Shown here in pieces: positions 8,740 to 17,881 of a stretch of 64,000 nt of DNA; position 1 is the stretch's first letter; the number at the start of each line of letters is the position of its first letter. The stretch is from REEB509 sp049314555. Lineage in GTDB: Bacteria > Pseudomonadota > Alphaproteobacteria > Caulobacterales > Aquidulcibacteraceae. A program made the translations under genes and the position numbers. The notes beneath the pieces are model-generated. The model saw nothing but the letters and a program-made list of their open reading frames with translations. It was not told the origin of the DNA and ran no database searches. The stretch covers positions 1 through 64,000 of the forward strand of contig JBMOEW010000008.1 in assembly GCA_049314555.1 (NCBI GenBank), in the 5' to 3' direction.

Positions 8740-9102
8740 CTAGCCTTTTGCCAGTTCTTCAGCGACTTCTTCAGAATACTGATCGTCCGCACTCATCCCT
8801 TCGCGCTCTTGTTGGATAACCCGAAAGACCCGCGCGAGATACTCTTGCATCCAAAGGCCGCGCTGCGCGGCCTCTGCCTTTGTTGGACTGAAGGCTTCAA
8901 TGTCGGTGCGCGCAAGAACGTCCTTCTGCTCTAAAAGCCGTTCCAGCGTGTCGATCCGCTCCCGCATCACGGCCACTTCCTGAATGAGCACAAGCGTGAT
9001 GTTCAAGAGCCGCTCGGTATCAGCGTTCTCCAGAAACGCAGGTCGCTTGCCCTTTGCCTTTGCCCCAGCCAAAGCGAGCGGATCAATTGTGCCGCTTCCC
9101 AT
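8740..9102 (-). CDS. hypothetical coiled-coil protein
   Basis: A 120-residue, charged, mainly helical protein. Residues ~30-60 (TERLLNITLVLIQEVAVMRERIDTLERLLEQ) form a likely coiled coil, followed by a second helical stretch and an acidic tail. Its ATG overlaps the methyltransferase stop (TGATG), so the two are translationally coupled and it may be an accessory subunit. I know of no named family. Confidence 0.6.
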   Translation of the reverse strand: MGSGTIDPLALAGAKAKGKRPAFLENADTERLLNITLVLIQEVAVMRERIDTLERLLEQKDVLARTDIEAFSPTKAEAAQRGLWMQEYLARVFRVIQQEREGMSADDQYSEEVAEELAKG

Positions 9103-10409
9103 CAACCAGTTCCTTTTGCAGCCGATACCGCCTTAGGCTTGCGGGCACCAATCACATGCCAAGCTGCCTTGCGGCCATAGTCTTCTTGTTTGGAGTCCTT
9201 GCTGGCCTCAGGAAACACTTTCGGATCGACCACCGCAGCAACGCCCCCGTGGATCAGCGTATCTTTGCTGAACCCGGCCCTAGCCATTGCCGCATCAAGA
9301 TCAACCTCGTGCATTTTGGTCCAATAGGGCTCGTTATTGTAAAAAGCGTCCCAATCGCGCATTGCCTGTTCAAACAATGGCATGTCTGATGTGTATTGCG
9401 GCTGCTCGACGTGCAGCACGATCCCACCAGGCTTCAAGAGCCGCTGGGTTTCGTTGAAGATCTCCTGCATCGCCCTGTGGCTGGTCTCGTGCAGAAACAT
9501 CGTGGATTGGATCCAATCGAAGCTCGCATCTTCAAATTCGCCAAGCTTTGACACGTCGCCCTGCACGAAAGTCACATTGTGCACACCAAGCGACTTCGCC
9601 CGCGCAAGACCATAGCGCAGCATGGGGCCCGCAACGTCCACCGCCACAACGTCCGCCTCCGGAAAAGCTTGGGCAATCGGAAGCACGTTGTGGCCAAGGC
9701 CAGCCCCAAGATCCAAAATCCGCTTTGGCTTAAAGTCCGGCAGGTTCTCTAAAACCCACTTGGCAACGGCTACGCCGCCGCCATCATTGTACAAACCGAG
9801 CATGCCTCCGGTCGTCGCAAAGATGCCGATGTCGTAGTTGGCGGGCCCGGTCACATCCCCTGCGGTCAATTCCGTGTGGTAACTGCCGGGCATGCAGTGG
9901 TGATCAATGGCGGCGACATACCGGGGCAGGGGCATCGCCGGGTCCAGCTGCAGTCGGGGGTCACCGTCCGTCAACTGTCGTGCCGTTGCGTTGAGCGTTG
10001 CCGCCTGACGCAAACTCACCCAACGGCCGGCCTGTTGGCGCGTTTCCATGGTGGCCCGCCTCAAAGCACTCCACCATTGGAACATCGGGTCCTTTGTCAG
10101 CGCTTTGCGAACCTCATGGCGATCTTTGAACGGCCGCTTTTCGGCCCTCTCAAACGCCGGTTTGACCCGAGCCTCAAACGCTTGCGCCACGCCGGGCATA
10201 ACCTGGGTTGCCAAATGCCGGTTCATGTGGGCGAGAAAGTTAAAGCGCGCGACCTCGTCGTGACTCACCTCAGGGTAAACCCCGTGTCGCCCAACCACAC
10301 GGTAATCGGGCGGACCATCATAACGAGGCAGCTTCGACATTGGCTGGCGCGCCTTCGCGGGCTTTCCTTCGGTTTTGGCCTTGGTTGCAGGTTTTCCAGG
10401 TAGGGTCAT
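9102..10409 (-). CDS. class I SAM-dependent methyltransferase
   Basis: A 435-residue protein. The C-terminal half is a Rossmann methyltransferase with motif I RILDLGAGLGHN, acidic loop VVAVDVAGPMLRYG, motif FVQGDVSKL, FDWIQSTMFLHE and LLKPGGIVLHVEQPQ. The first ~200 residues form a separate, largely helical extension with a basic N-terminal tail, so the protein is larger than simple methyltransferases. It is divergent from the SDR gene across operator-like site D. The substrate is unknown; the extension may bind it. Confidence 0.8.
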   Translation of the reverse strand: MTLPGKPATKAKTEGKPAKARQPMSKLPRYDGPPDYRVVGRHGVYPEVSHDEVARFNFLAHMNRHLATQVMPGVAQAFEARVKPAFERAEKRPFKDRHEVRKALTKDPMFQWWSALRRATMETRQQAGRWVSLRQAATLNATARQLTDGDPRLQLDPAMPLPRYVAAIDHHCMPGSYHTELTAGDVTGPANYDIGIFATTGGMLGLYNDGGGVAVAKWVLENLPDFKPKRILDLGAGLGHNVLPIAQAFPEADVVAVDVAGPMLRYGLARAKSLGVHNVTFVQGDVSKLGEFEDASFDWIQSTMFLHETSHRAMQEIFNETQRLLKPGGIVLHVEQPQYTSDMPLFEQAMRDWDAFYNNEPYWTKMHEVDLDAAMARAGFSKDTLIHGGVAAVVDPKVFPEASKDSKQEDYGRKAAWHVIGARKPKAVSAAKGTG

Positions 10410-10440
10410 CGCACGCCTCGTGACAGGTCCATGCCATAGA

Positions 10441-10452
10441 TTGATATATCAA
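10441..10452. promoter_or_regulatory. operator-like motif, site D (perfect palindrome)
   Basis: TTGATATATCAA is a perfect 12-bp palindrome in the divergent gap between the methyltransferase (start 10409) and the SDR gene (start 10525). It is a full-length copy of the recurring motif and favours an operator over a plain -10 element. Confidence 0.55.
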
Positions 10453-10524
10453 CTCCAAGGGTTCAACCCTATTCACAACAACGCACGGCGAGACTTCGAC
10501 ACGCAGAAAACACGGGAGGCGAAA

Positions 10525-11367
10525 ATGGGAACAGGGCGATTGGTGGGAAAAGTGGCCGTTGTGACCGGCTCCGGACGCAAATCTGGCCTCGGCGAGGCGA
10601 TCGCAAAAAAACTCTCTGCTGAGGGCGCGCGCGTGGTTCTGTCAGACATCGGCACAGCCCGTGACGCAGCCACCGCCGCCGAGCACGTCGGTCAGGCCTC
10701 GGAGATGGAACAGATTGCCAGTGAAGTTCGCGCATTAGGGGGTGAGGTCACAACCTGGCCCTGCGATGTACGCCGGCCCTTAGAAGTGGAAGCGCTCGCC
10801 GACCATGCCTTAACCGCCTTTGGAGCCTTGGATATCTGGGTCAACAACGCCGGTATCGGCTATATCATGAAGCCCTTGCTGGAAGTAACGGAAGACGACT
10901 GGGATGCCGTCATAGACGTAAATCTGAAAGGGTGTTTCCTGGGCATCCAATCTGCCGCCCGCCGCATGATCGCAGCCGCAAAAGGGGGGCGTATCATCAA
11001 CATTGCAAGCCAAGCCGCGAAGTCCGGGTTTCCGCATGCGCAGGCATATACGTCCTCAAAGCATGGCCTTGTTGGCTTGGCGCGCTCCGCGGCGGTTGAA
11101 TTGGGCCCCCATGGGATCACCGTGAACAACGTTTGCCCGAACCATGTCACGACAGGGCTCGGCGTTTGGCAGAACGAATATTTCGCTAAGGTTGTAGGGG
11201 CCCCAAGTGTCGAGGCCTACCTGAAGGCTATGGCCGATCGGATACCTCTGCGCCGACCTGGACTGCCGGAAGACACTGCGAACGCCGTGGCCTGGCTGTG
11301 CTCGCCAGAAGCGCAATACATCACTGCGGAAAGTATGAATGTCAGTGGCGGTGAGGAGCCTCATTGA
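10525..11367 (+). CDS. short-chain dehydrogenase/reductase
   Basis: A 280-residue classical SDR. It shows the cofactor loop VVTGSGRKSGLGEAIA, NNAGIG, the catalytic Ser in INIASQAAKSG and the YTSSK active-site Tyr/Lys. An insertion at about residues 45-65 (GTARDAATAAEHVGQ) is longer than usual. NAD(P)-linked oxidation of a hydroxyl, or the reverse, is expected. ATG 10525 follows GGGAGG. Its stop overlaps the epimerase start by four bases. Confidence 0.9.
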   Translation: MGTGRLVGKVAVVTGSGRKSGLGEAIAKKLSAEGARVVLSDIGTARDAATAAEHVGQASEMEQIASEVRALGGEVTTWPCDVRRPLEVEALADHALTAFGALDIWVNNAGIGYIMKPLLEVTEDDWDAVIDVNLKGCFLGIQSAARRMIAAAKGGRIINIASQAAKSGFPHAQAYTSSKHGLVGLARSAAVELGPHGITVNNVCPNHVTTGLGVWQNEYFAKVVGAPSVEAYLKAMADRIPLRRPGLPEDTANAVAWLCSPEAQYITAESMNVSGGEEPH

Positions 11368-12227
11368 CAGAGGTCATAGACTTGCGGCACGGCGCTTTAT
11401 CCGTGCAGATCGCCCCAGCCGTCGGCGGCTCGATCGCGCGGTTCTGCATGGCACAGCGCGATGTACTGCGCTGCGCTCCAACCTCCGCGGCAGACTGTGC
11501 CTCTGCGGTGCTGATGGGCAGTTTTCCGATGGTGCCTTTCGCCAATCGCATCCGCAATGGTTGTTTTGACTGGCAAGCCACCACCATACACATCCCCGCA
11601 AACATCAACGGTAGCGCCCTGCCGATCCATGGGGTCGGATGGCTGCAGCGTTGGCGTCCAATTGGTCAATGCACAAGCACAAGGGCGCAGATTCGCTTGA
11701 TCCACGAGCCAGACCAAGCTTGGCCATTTGCATTTGCAGCAGACCAAACCTTCACGCTGGATGCTGCGGGGCTGGAAGTGCAATTGGATTTGCGCAATTC
11801 CGGCGATCACCCGATGCCCGCCACCCTTGGCTACCATCCGTACTTCCCAGCAAAGCCGCGCCTGCAAACCATCACCAGCGGCATATGGGAGAGTGATCAA
11901 AACTGTTTGCCTGTCCGCCATCTCGAAGCTGCTTTCATCAACCAGCAGCTAGCGAGCGGTGTTGGTCTGGAGCAGTTCGATGTAGATCATACGCTCACTG
12001 GCTGGAACGGTGTGGCGACCCTCGACTGGCCTGGCCTACGCGTCGACCTAAAGGCATCAACCCCGCTATCTTGTCTGCATCTCTTTACCCCACCGTCTGA
12101 GCCTTTCGTATGTGTTGAGCCAGTGAGCAGTCCCGCAGATGGGTTGAACTCACCCCACCAACCAATGTCATTGGCGGCCAATCAGTCTGTCAGCATCAAG
12201 ATGCGCATCGAACCACGATTGACCTAG
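11364..12227 (+). CDS. aldose 1-epimerase family protein
   Basis: A 287-residue GalM-like protein. It has MVPFANRIRNGCF, the catalytic-type His in LPIHGVGWLQRW, GYHPYF with the second His, and FVCVEPVSSPADGLN carrying the probable catalytic Glu. The family interconverts sugar anomers or, in relatives, binds other cyclic hydroxy compounds. It is translationally coupled to the SDR, so the pair may act on one cyclic alcohol or sugar-like intermediate, but this is inference. Confidence 0.8.
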   Translation: MTEVIDLRHGALSVQIAPAVGGSIARFCMAQRDVLRCAPTSAADCASAVLMGSFPMVPFANRIRNGCFDWQATTIHIPANINGSALPIHGVGWLQRWRPIGQCTSTRAQIRLIHEPDQAWPFAFAADQTFTLDAAGLEVQLDLRNSGDHPMPATLGYHPYFPAKPRLQTITSGIWESDQNCLPVRHLEAAFINQQLASGVGLEQFDVDHTLTGWNGVATLDWPGLRVDLKASTPLSCLHLFTPPSEPFVCVEPVSSPADGLNSPHQPMSLAANQSVSIKMRIEPRLT

Positions 12228-12246
12228 GGGGCGAAGGCTTGCCAAC

Positions 12247-12954
12247 TTGGCGACGGTTCCCAAAGTACCGGTGATGATAGTTTTCGGTGCCTTAGCGGCG
12301 ATTGCGCTCCTTGGACTAATTTTTGGCCCTTCGATGTGGGTCCGCGCTGTGATGCGCAAACATGCAGTTGAACGGCCCGATTTTCCTGGCAATGGCGGCG
12401 AGCTTGCCCGCCATCTCCTGGACAAATTTCTTCTCCCAGACGTCGGCGTGGAGGAAACGCCCGCCGGCACTGATCACTACGACCCAACCGCGCGCGTGGT
12501 TCGCCTTTCGCCAGAAAATCTAACCGGTCGCTCAATAACGGCTGTTACAGTGGCGGCGCACGAAGTGGGCCATGCCTTGCAGCATCGTGACGGCGATCGG
12601 TTTCTTGTCGCACGCACAAAGTGGGCAAGCTCCATTGGCATGCTCAACCTGGTGGCGATGGGTCTTTTGGTCTCCGTCCCGATCGTCGCAATTCTGATCA
12701 AGTCTCCAGCCATCGCACTCCTGCAAGTGGTAGCCATCGCCGCGCTACTCGCCAGCCGCATCGTCATGCACGTGCTGACCTTGCCGGTGGAGTTTGATGC
12801 TAGCTTCAAGCGGGCGCTCCCCGCGCTCCAGCAGGGCGGATACCTAAGCGAGGCTGATCTGCCGGCCGCCCGGTCTGTGCTGAAAGCCGCGGCGATGACC
12901 TACGTCGCGGGGGCTCTGGCATCGTTGTTAGACGTTGCCAGATGGATGCGGTGA
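12247..12954 (+). CDS. membrane zinc metallopeptidase (YugP-like)
   Basis: A protein of about 235 residues with an N-terminal membrane helix, a cytoplasmic or periplasmic domain bearing the zinc site HEVGHALQH (HExxH at 105-109, His113), and two further hydrophobic segments (MLNLVAMGLLVSVPIVAILI, ALLQVVAIAALLASRIVM). The pattern and length match the YugP neutral zinc peptidase family. The first TTG is at 12247; ATG 12274 is also possible and would leave the first helix at the N-terminus. It is probably a housekeeping gene. Confidence 0.8.
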   Translation: MATVPKVPVMIVFGALAAIALLGLIFGPSMWVRAVMRKHAVERPDFPGNGGELARHLLDKFLLPDVGVEETPAGTDHYDPTARVVRLSPENLTGRSITAVTVAAHEVGHALQHRDGDRFLVARTKWASSIGMLNLVAMGLLVSVPIVAILIKSPAIALLQVVAIAALLASRIVMHVLTLPVEFDASFKRALPALQQGGYLSEADLPAARSVLKAAAMTYVAGALASLLDVARWMR

Positions 12955-12960
12955 TCGCCG

Positions 12961-13368
12961 TTATTGGCCGGCGTCACTTGCGCCTTCAGTCACTTCAGCT
13001 TGGACAGCACCCACCGCGCCGGTTGCAGCGCAAGACACAACCGCGTCACGCGTCGCAGGGTCAATCGTTGTCGCGCGCTCCGCCGCTGCCTGCATGCCGC
13101 TGGTAAGGCCATCTCGGATAACGCCTGCCAAAGCATCAATCTGTTCAGGTTGCAGGCGCTCACCCAAGCGCGTTGAAAGGCAGCCGCAAAACGCGTCGTT
13201 CTGCCCAGTGGCAAGGCAGGCTGTGCGCGTGTCGACAAACTGGGCGGCCACTTTTGCCGCACCAGCGGCGGCGTCCGTGGCAGCGGCCTTCATTTGGTCA
13301 AGCCCAGCGTCTCCGCACGCAGTCAGAGCCAGAAGTGCTGCTGCAATGACCACAGATCCCAACTTCAT
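12961..13368 (-). CDS. hypothetical lipoprotein
   Basis: A 135-residue protein with a signal peptide and lipobox (ALTAC). ATG 13368 is preceded by AAGGAGG, which settles the start. The mature part is Ala-rich and contains four spaced Cys (RTACLATGQNDAFCGCLSTRL and VVSCAATG) that could form two disulfides. The function is unknown. It converges with the zinc peptidase. Confidence 0.65.
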   Translation of the reverse strand: MKLGSVVIAAALLALTACGDAGLDQMKAAATDAAAGAAKVAAQFVDTRTACLATGQNDAFCGCLSTRLGERLQPEQIDALAGVIRDGLTSGMQAAAERATTIDPATRDAVVSCAATGAVGAVQAEVTEGASDAGQ

Positions 13369-13416
13369 GTGCGCCTCCTTCGTTCCGTTTGATCTAACTT
13401 GCATGCCGCCGACGAT

Positions 13417-14478
13417 CTACTCCCGATCGCCACCGCCTTCTTTATGTTTAGAGCGCGCCCGCATATCTTTCGTCAGGCGTTTCCAACGCTTTCTGTTGCC
13501 TGCGGCCAGAACTTTGTCCACGCGCCGCGCCTCAAATTCCTGCTCTCGCTTCAACTTCAAGTAGGCCTGCCAGCGCTCTTCAGACAACTCGCCATTCGTC
13601 AGGGCCAACTGGAGGCCGCAACCAGGCTCTGTGGTATGCCCACAATCGCTAAACCGGCATTGCCCCAAGGCAGCCGCCACGTCTTGAAAGTCGTTTGCCA
13701 GGCTCTGGGACTCTCCCACCACTCCCAGTTCCCGCATCCCTGGCGTGTCGATCAACAACGCGCCGTTCTCCAATCGAAACATTGCGCGATGGCGTGTTGT
13801 GTGCCGACCTCGATCGTCTTGAGCGCGGATATCGCCGGTCGCCATGGCCGCGTATCCCAGCAGCCGGTTTAGTAGGGTTGATTTCCCCGCCCCCGACGAG
13901 CCCAAAAGCACTGCGGTCTGTGCCGGGAGAAGATGGGGCCAGAGAAGGTCGATCCCGGCACCGGTCACTGCTGACAGGGCCACAAGAGGCACATCTGCGA
14001 TCTCTGTCGCCAGTTGCGCGCAAGCTTGCTCTGCCCCCTCCAAGTCGACCTTCGTCAACACGACAACCGGCCGCGCGCCACTATCGCGCGTCATGGCCAG
14101 ATATCGTTCCAAACGCCTGGAGTTTAGGTCGCCGTTGAGACTCATAACGAGCAACCCAACCTCCACGTTGGCACACAGCGTTTGCGTGCCGACCCCGCCT
14201 GCTGCGCGGCGCCGAAACGCAGACGTCCGAGGCAACACGCCAGCGATCATCCCATTCGTGAGGTCAAGCCCAACCCAGTCGCCAACGACAGGGTAGTCGC
14301 CCTCTTTGGCTTGATGGATAAATTTCCCGCTGAGGCGCGCATCGCGTTCGCCATCGGCGCTCACCACGACCCAGCGTTCGCGATGGAATGCAATCACGCG
14401 CGCAGGTTCAAGTCCCATCGCAAAATGCGCGGCGAAAGACATTTGGAGCGCCGCGCTCCAGCCAAAGGCGTCAATCAT
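13417..14478 (-). CDS. rsgA: ribosome biogenesis GTPase RsgA
   Basis: A 353-residue circularly permuted GTPase that assists late maturation of the 30S ribosomal subunit. It has an N-terminal OB-fold (VVSADGERDARLSGKF, VVGDWVGLD), G4 TKVD at 142-145, G1 GSSGAGKST at 193-201, G3 DTPG at 244-247, and a C-terminal zinc finger with Cys274, Cys279, His281 and Cys287. Order and spacing are those of the family, and the tail is basic. It is a core gene lying inside the accessory region, which suggests the region is a mosaic rather than one clean insertion. Confidence 0.95.
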   Translation of the reverse strand: MIDAFGWSAALQMSFAAHFAMGLEPARVIAFHRERWVVVSADGERDARLSGKFIHQAKEGDYPVVGDWVGLDLTNGMIAGVLPRTSAFRRRAAGGVGTQTLCANVEVGLLVMSLNGDLNSRRLERYLAMTRDSGARPVVVLTKVDLEGAEQACAQLATEIADVPLVALSAVTGAGIDLLWPHLLPAQTAVLLGSSGAGKSTLLNRLLGYAAMATGDIRAQDDRGRHTTRHRAMFRLENGALLIDTPGMRELGVVGESQSLANDFQDVAAALGQCRFSDCGHTTEPGCGLQLALTNGELSEERWQAYLKLKREQEFEARRVDKVLAAGNRKRWKRLTKDMRARSKHKEGGGDRE

Positions 14479-14716
14479 TGAAAGTGTCCAGCAACAGATC
14501 GAAGCAACTGTTGCCGGCGCTCATCGCGCTGAAAAGGAGGCGCGCGCCAGCAACACGGAAATCCGCGGAAAGGAACCCACATTCATATGACGGCCCTCCT
14601 CTGCTGAACGCTGATGATCGTGTGTGGAACTCGGGCACTGCCATGTCAAGCGCGCCCGTCTTGCGCCCGCCCAGCACCCGCTCCACTGTGACGCGATCAG
14701 TTTAGGAATCGCAGCC

Positions 14717-15598
14717 ATGACGGCAGCTAAAAAAATCGAATGGCCCAACGGTGCCAAGCTCGCCATCTCGCTGGTCATCAATGTAGAGGAGGGGGCCGAG
14801 CAGAACGTCCAAGATGGCGATAAAGGCCCAGAACCCGTCGACGAGTTGGGCGCTGTGCCCAAAAGACCCATGCGGGTGCATGGCAATGAAAGCAACTACC
14901 GGTACGGCATCAACGCGGGCTGGCCACGCATTTTGAAACTGCTCGACGCCTACCAGATCGACCCAACCATCACCGCGGCAGCGCTCGCTCTAAAACGCGC
15001 ACCCGAGATTGCCGCAGCGATCAGACTGCGCAGATGGGAGGTTGCAGGCCACGGATACCGTTGGAGTCATCAGTTCTGGATGGAAGAAGCCAAGGAGCGG
15101 GCCTTCATTACAGACGCCCGTAATCTGATCCTTGAAACCGTTGGAACACGTCCGGAGGGATGGCTCTCCCGCTACCTCCACACCGAAAACACTCGCCGTC
15201 TTTTGACGGAAGAGGGCTTTTCCTATCACATGGACGATTACTCCGGTGATCTGCCTTTTTGGGACATGGTTGACACCAGCTCTGGCAAACGCCCAATCCT
15301 GATCATGCCCTACGCAATAGACACCAATGACATGAAAATGTGGGTCGCACCCGCCATGCAACCCTGGGACTGGGCGCGCTACGCAATTGAAACGCTGAAT
15401 TGGCTCCAACGAGAAGCGCGCGAAGGAGAAGCGCGGATGGCCTCCATCGGCCTGCACTTGCGTATTGTAGGACGCCCCGGCCGCATTGCCGCTCTGGAAG
15501 CGGTCCTCGCACATATAGCAACTATGGAAAATGTCTGGGTCGCTTCGCGCGCAAACATCGCCGCTGCATTTGCTACCCAAGTAAAGGCCCCCGCTTGA
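14717..15598 (+). CDS. PuuE/imidase-like polysaccharide-deacetylase family hydrolase
   Basis: A 293-residue NodB-fold protein of the PuuE (allantoinase)/cyclic imide hydrolase branch rather than a sugar deacetylase. Signatures are SLVINVEEGAEQ near residue 20, GYRWSH in VAGHGYRWSHQFW, RPEGWLSRY and HMDDYSGDLPFW. The length is close to that of the known cyclic imide hydrolase of Pseudomonas putida (recollection). Hydrolysis of a cyclic amide or imide is the likely reaction. It stands 2 bases before the K+ channel gene. Two further relatives are at 37457-39303. Confidence 0.8.
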   Translation: MTAAKKIEWPNGAKLAISLVINVEEGAEQNVQDGDKGPEPVDELGAVPKRPMRVHGNESNYRYGINAGWPRILKLLDAYQIDPTITAAALALKRAPEIAAAIRLRRWEVAGHGYRWSHQFWMEEAKERAFITDARNLILETVGTRPEGWLSRYLHTENTRRLLTEEGFSYHMDDYSGDLPFWDMVDTSSGKRPILIMPYAIDTNDMKMWVAPAMQPWDWARYAIETLNWLQREAREGEARMASIGLHLRIVGRPGRIAALEAVLAHIATMENVWVASRANIAAAFATQVKAPA

Positions 15599-15600
15599 CC

Positions 15601-16416
15601 ATGACTTCAAATGGCCAACCAGCAACCCTTCGATCAAACCTCCGCGAACTCTACTTCGGGGCAACACAACGTGCGTTGCGTTTCCAAGCCGCCCTGGTGG
15701 TATTGGACATCATCGTTATCGGCTTTTTTGTCTTTAGCCAGTTCGTGCCAGAAGGGCCTTGGCTGTTTGCGATCGACTATGCGATCGCAGTTTTCTTGGC
15801 GATCGATCTATCCGCAAAACTCTACGCGCTCGGCTCCGCGCGGCGCTGGCTGAAATACCCCACCACGTGGGTAGATCTTGTGGTACTTGCCACGTTGCTC
15901 TTTCCAGCGCTCCTTCACAATTGGGGCTTCCTGCGCATCTTGCGTTTATGGACGCTGGTGCATCGAGAGCGGTTCTGGAACGTCCTTGGGGCAGGACAGT
16001 GGAACGACACCTATGCCGAAGACCTGACCAAAGCGATCGTCAACTTGATTGTGTTTGTGTTCCTGGCGGCGGGCGTAGCCCAAGCGCTGTTCTTGGGCGA
16101 TCACCCAAAGTTGAATAACTTCCTGGACGCCGTCTATTTTGTCGTCACAGCGCTCACGACAACGGGTTTCGGCGATATCACAATCGACACCGCAGCCGGC
16201 CGTATCTTCTCCATCGTCCTTATGTTGACGGGCATCACCTTGTTTTTTGGCATCGCCCAACGCGCCTTCGCGCCTCAGCAAAAGTTTGTGGCCTGCGTCG
16301 CGTGCGGACAGGAGCGCCATGAACGCGATGCCCGCTTTTGTCGCGCCTGCGGCACGGAGTTGCCAATCGCTATTGGGCGCGGCCCCAACCGCGCGCGTCA
16401 CCACCACGACAATTGA
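15601..16416 (+). CDS. potassium-channel family protein with C-terminal zinc ribbon
   Basis: A 271-residue ion-channel protein. Four N-terminal hydrophobic segments include an Arg-bearing segment (FLRILRLWTLVHRERF), followed by a pore helix and filter TTTGFGD at 186-192 (classical form TVGYGD) and a last helix. The tail carries a CxxC pair at Cys232/235 and another at Cys247/250, a rubredoxin-like zinc ribbon. K+ or cation conduction is expected. It follows the imidase-like gene by two bases, so the two may be co-transcribed. Confidence 0.8.
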   Translation: MTSNGQPATLRSNLRELYFGATQRALRFQAALVVLDIIVIGFFVFSQFVPEGPWLFAIDYAIAVFLAIDLSAKLYALGSARRWLKYPTTWVDLVVLATLLFPALLHNWGFLRILRLWTLVHRERFWNVLGAGQWNDTYAEDLTKAIVNLIVFVFLAAGVAQALFLGDHPKLNNFLDAVYFVVTALTTTGFGDITIDTAAGRIFSIVLMLTGITLFFGIAQRAFAPQQKFVACVACGQERHERDARFCRACGTELPIAIGRGPNRARHHHDN

Positions 16417-16432
16417 CAAGGAGGTCCTGGCG

Positions 16433-16451
16433 CCTAAATGTCCGGACAAAG
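16433..16451. repeat. 19-bp repeat, copy 1 (contains TGTCCGGACA)
   Basis: CCTAAATGTCCGGACAAAG spans the proposed start codon of the CitE-like gene and is repeated exactly at 23186-23204. It contains the 10-bp palindrome TGTCCGGACA. A 19-base exact match in 64 kb is unlikely by chance, and both copies sit at gene starts, so a shared operator is possible. Confidence 0.5.
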
Positions 16452-17313
16452 GCGAGGCGCAATGACGTTCCATTCCCTGCTGTTTGTGCCTGGAAATCGG
16501 CCCGATCGATTTGGCAAAGCCGCGAGCGCAGCAACCGTCGTTTGCATCGATCTAGAAGATGCTGTCCCGCCGGATCAAAAAGACGATGCCCGTGCAGCCA
16601 CATGCGCCTGGCTTCAGGGTGCCACAACCCCACCGGCCATAATCGGGGTGCGGATCAATCATCCCTCTACTCCAGAAGGAAAAGCGGACGCCGAGGCCAT
16701 CCTCGCGCAGTGGGCAGCGGCATCTTCCGTTCAGACATCAAATGTTTGGAGCGAACCCCCGCCAGCGCACTGCGGCTTCTTGATGGTCCCAAAGGTCAAC
16801 ACAGCCGCAGACCTCGCAACCCTGAAGGGCCCGCCGCTTTGGCCGATCATAGAAAGCGGCATCGGCCTAAAGAACGCATGGGACATCGCCGCCGCGCCAA
16901 ACGTGATGGGCATCTTGTTTGGAGCCGTTGACTTTGCAGCCGACATCGGATGCACGCTCGAGTGGGACGCGCTGATCTATGCGCGAGGTCGCCTCGCGGC
17001 GGCCTGCGGTGCAGCGGGCATTGAGCTGTTGGATGTTCCGTTCCTTGATGTGCGCGATGAGGAAGGGCTGATTGCCTCCACGCGCCGCTCCAAGGCCCTA
17101 GGGTTCACCGGCCGTGCCTGCATCCATCCCTCGCAAATCGCTCCCGTCCGCACTGCGTTCAAACCGACTGCCGCAGAAGTGGAATGGGCACGACGCGTCG
17201 TCCGCACTTTGGCGCAAGCCAACGGCGCTGCGGCCCTGATGGATGGCAAGCTGATCGAACGACCGGTGGCCCGGACGGCGCAACGCATTTTGGAACAAGC
17301 CGGAGATGCCTAA
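16438..17313 (+). CDS. CitE-like hydroxyacyl-CoA lyase
   Basis: A HpcH/HpaI aldolase-fold lyase of 291 residues, or 283 from ATG 16462, where the usual family N-terminus FHSLLFVPGNRPDRF begins. Visible family features are CIDLEDAVPP, IGVRIN with the CoA/acid-binding Arg, WPIIESGIGL with the metal Glu, FGAVDFAADIG with the metal Asp, and GRACIHPSQI. Relatives cleave citramalyl-CoA or methylmalyl-CoA into a 2-oxoacid plus an acyl-CoA. The following MaoC and acyl-CoA dehydrogenase genes fit such a route. The stop overlaps the next start by one base. Confidence 0.85.
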   Translation: MSGQRRGAMTFHSLLFVPGNRPDRFGKAASAATVVCIDLEDAVPPDQKDDARAATCAWLQGATTPPAIIGVRINHPSTPEGKADAEAILAQWAAASSVQTSNVWSEPPPAHCGFLMVPKVNTAADLATLKGPPLWPIIESGIGLKNAWDIAAAPNVMGILFGAVDFAADIGCTLEWDALIYARGRLAAACGAAGIELLDVPFLDVRDEEGLIASTRRSKALGFTGRACIHPSQIAPVRTAFKPTAAEVEWARRVVRTLAQANGAAALMDGKLIERPVARTAQRILEQAGDA

Positions 17314-17834
17314 TGGTGCAGCAGTGGAAAGAAGTGGGCCCGCAGCGCTACCGCGAAACGTTCGGCCGCTACTTTGAAGATTTCCAAGTGGGGGATGTCT
17401 ATGAGCACCGCCCCGGCAAGACCGTGACAGAATACGACAACCACCTCTTCACGTTGCTCACCCTCAACACCCATCCAATGCACTTCGATGTCGAATTCGC
17501 GAAAGCCAGCGAATTCAAGCGCAACCTTGTGGTTTCGCCCTATACGCTCGCGCTGCTGATTGGCATGAGCGTGACCGATTGCAGCCAAAAAGCCATCGCC
17601 AATCTGGGCATGGACGAGGTGAAGTTCACCGCCCCCGTGTTCGCAGGCGACACGCTCTATGGCGAAAGCGAAGTGCTCGCAAAACGCGAAAGCAAAAGCC
17701 GTCCAGGGCAGGGGATCGTGACGATCCGCACCATCGGAAAAAACCAGGACGGGGTCACTGTCTGCACCTTCACCCGCAACATGCTGATCCCAGCGAAGGG
17801 TCACGCCGTGGAGGATAAGGTCGCGCATTATTGA
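17313..17834 (+). CDS. MaoC-like enoyl-CoA hydratase
   Basis: A 173-residue hotdog-fold hydratase. It has GRYFEDFQVGDVYEH, the active-site region EYDNHLFTLLTLNTHPMHFD with Asp and His, SVTDCSQKAIANLGMDEV, APVFAGDTLYGESEVL and KRESKSRPGQG. This subgroup is close to the itaconyl-CoA and mesaconyl-CoA hydratases. Preceded by a CitE-like lyase and followed by an acyl-CoA dehydrogenase, it probably adds water to a branched C5-type enoyl-CoA that the lyase then cleaves. Confidence 0.85.
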   Translation: MVQQWKEVGPQRYRETFGRYFEDFQVGDVYEHRPGKTVTEYDNHLFTLLTLNTHPMHFDVEFAKASEFKRNLVVSPYTLALLIGMSVTDCSQKAIANLGMDEVKFTAPVFAGDTLYGESEVLAKRESKSRPGQGIVTIRTIGKNQDGVTVCTFTRNMLIPAKGHAVEDKVAHY

Positions 17835-17881
17835 GCAAACGACAACCAAGAGTCAGGTTGCGATCCAACAAAGGGCGAGAG

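Noticed and set aside
14471..14686. 71-codon minus-strand frame upstream of rsgA
   Set aside because: No ribosome binding site or family features; the 238-base gap 14479-14716 more likely holds two divergent promoters.
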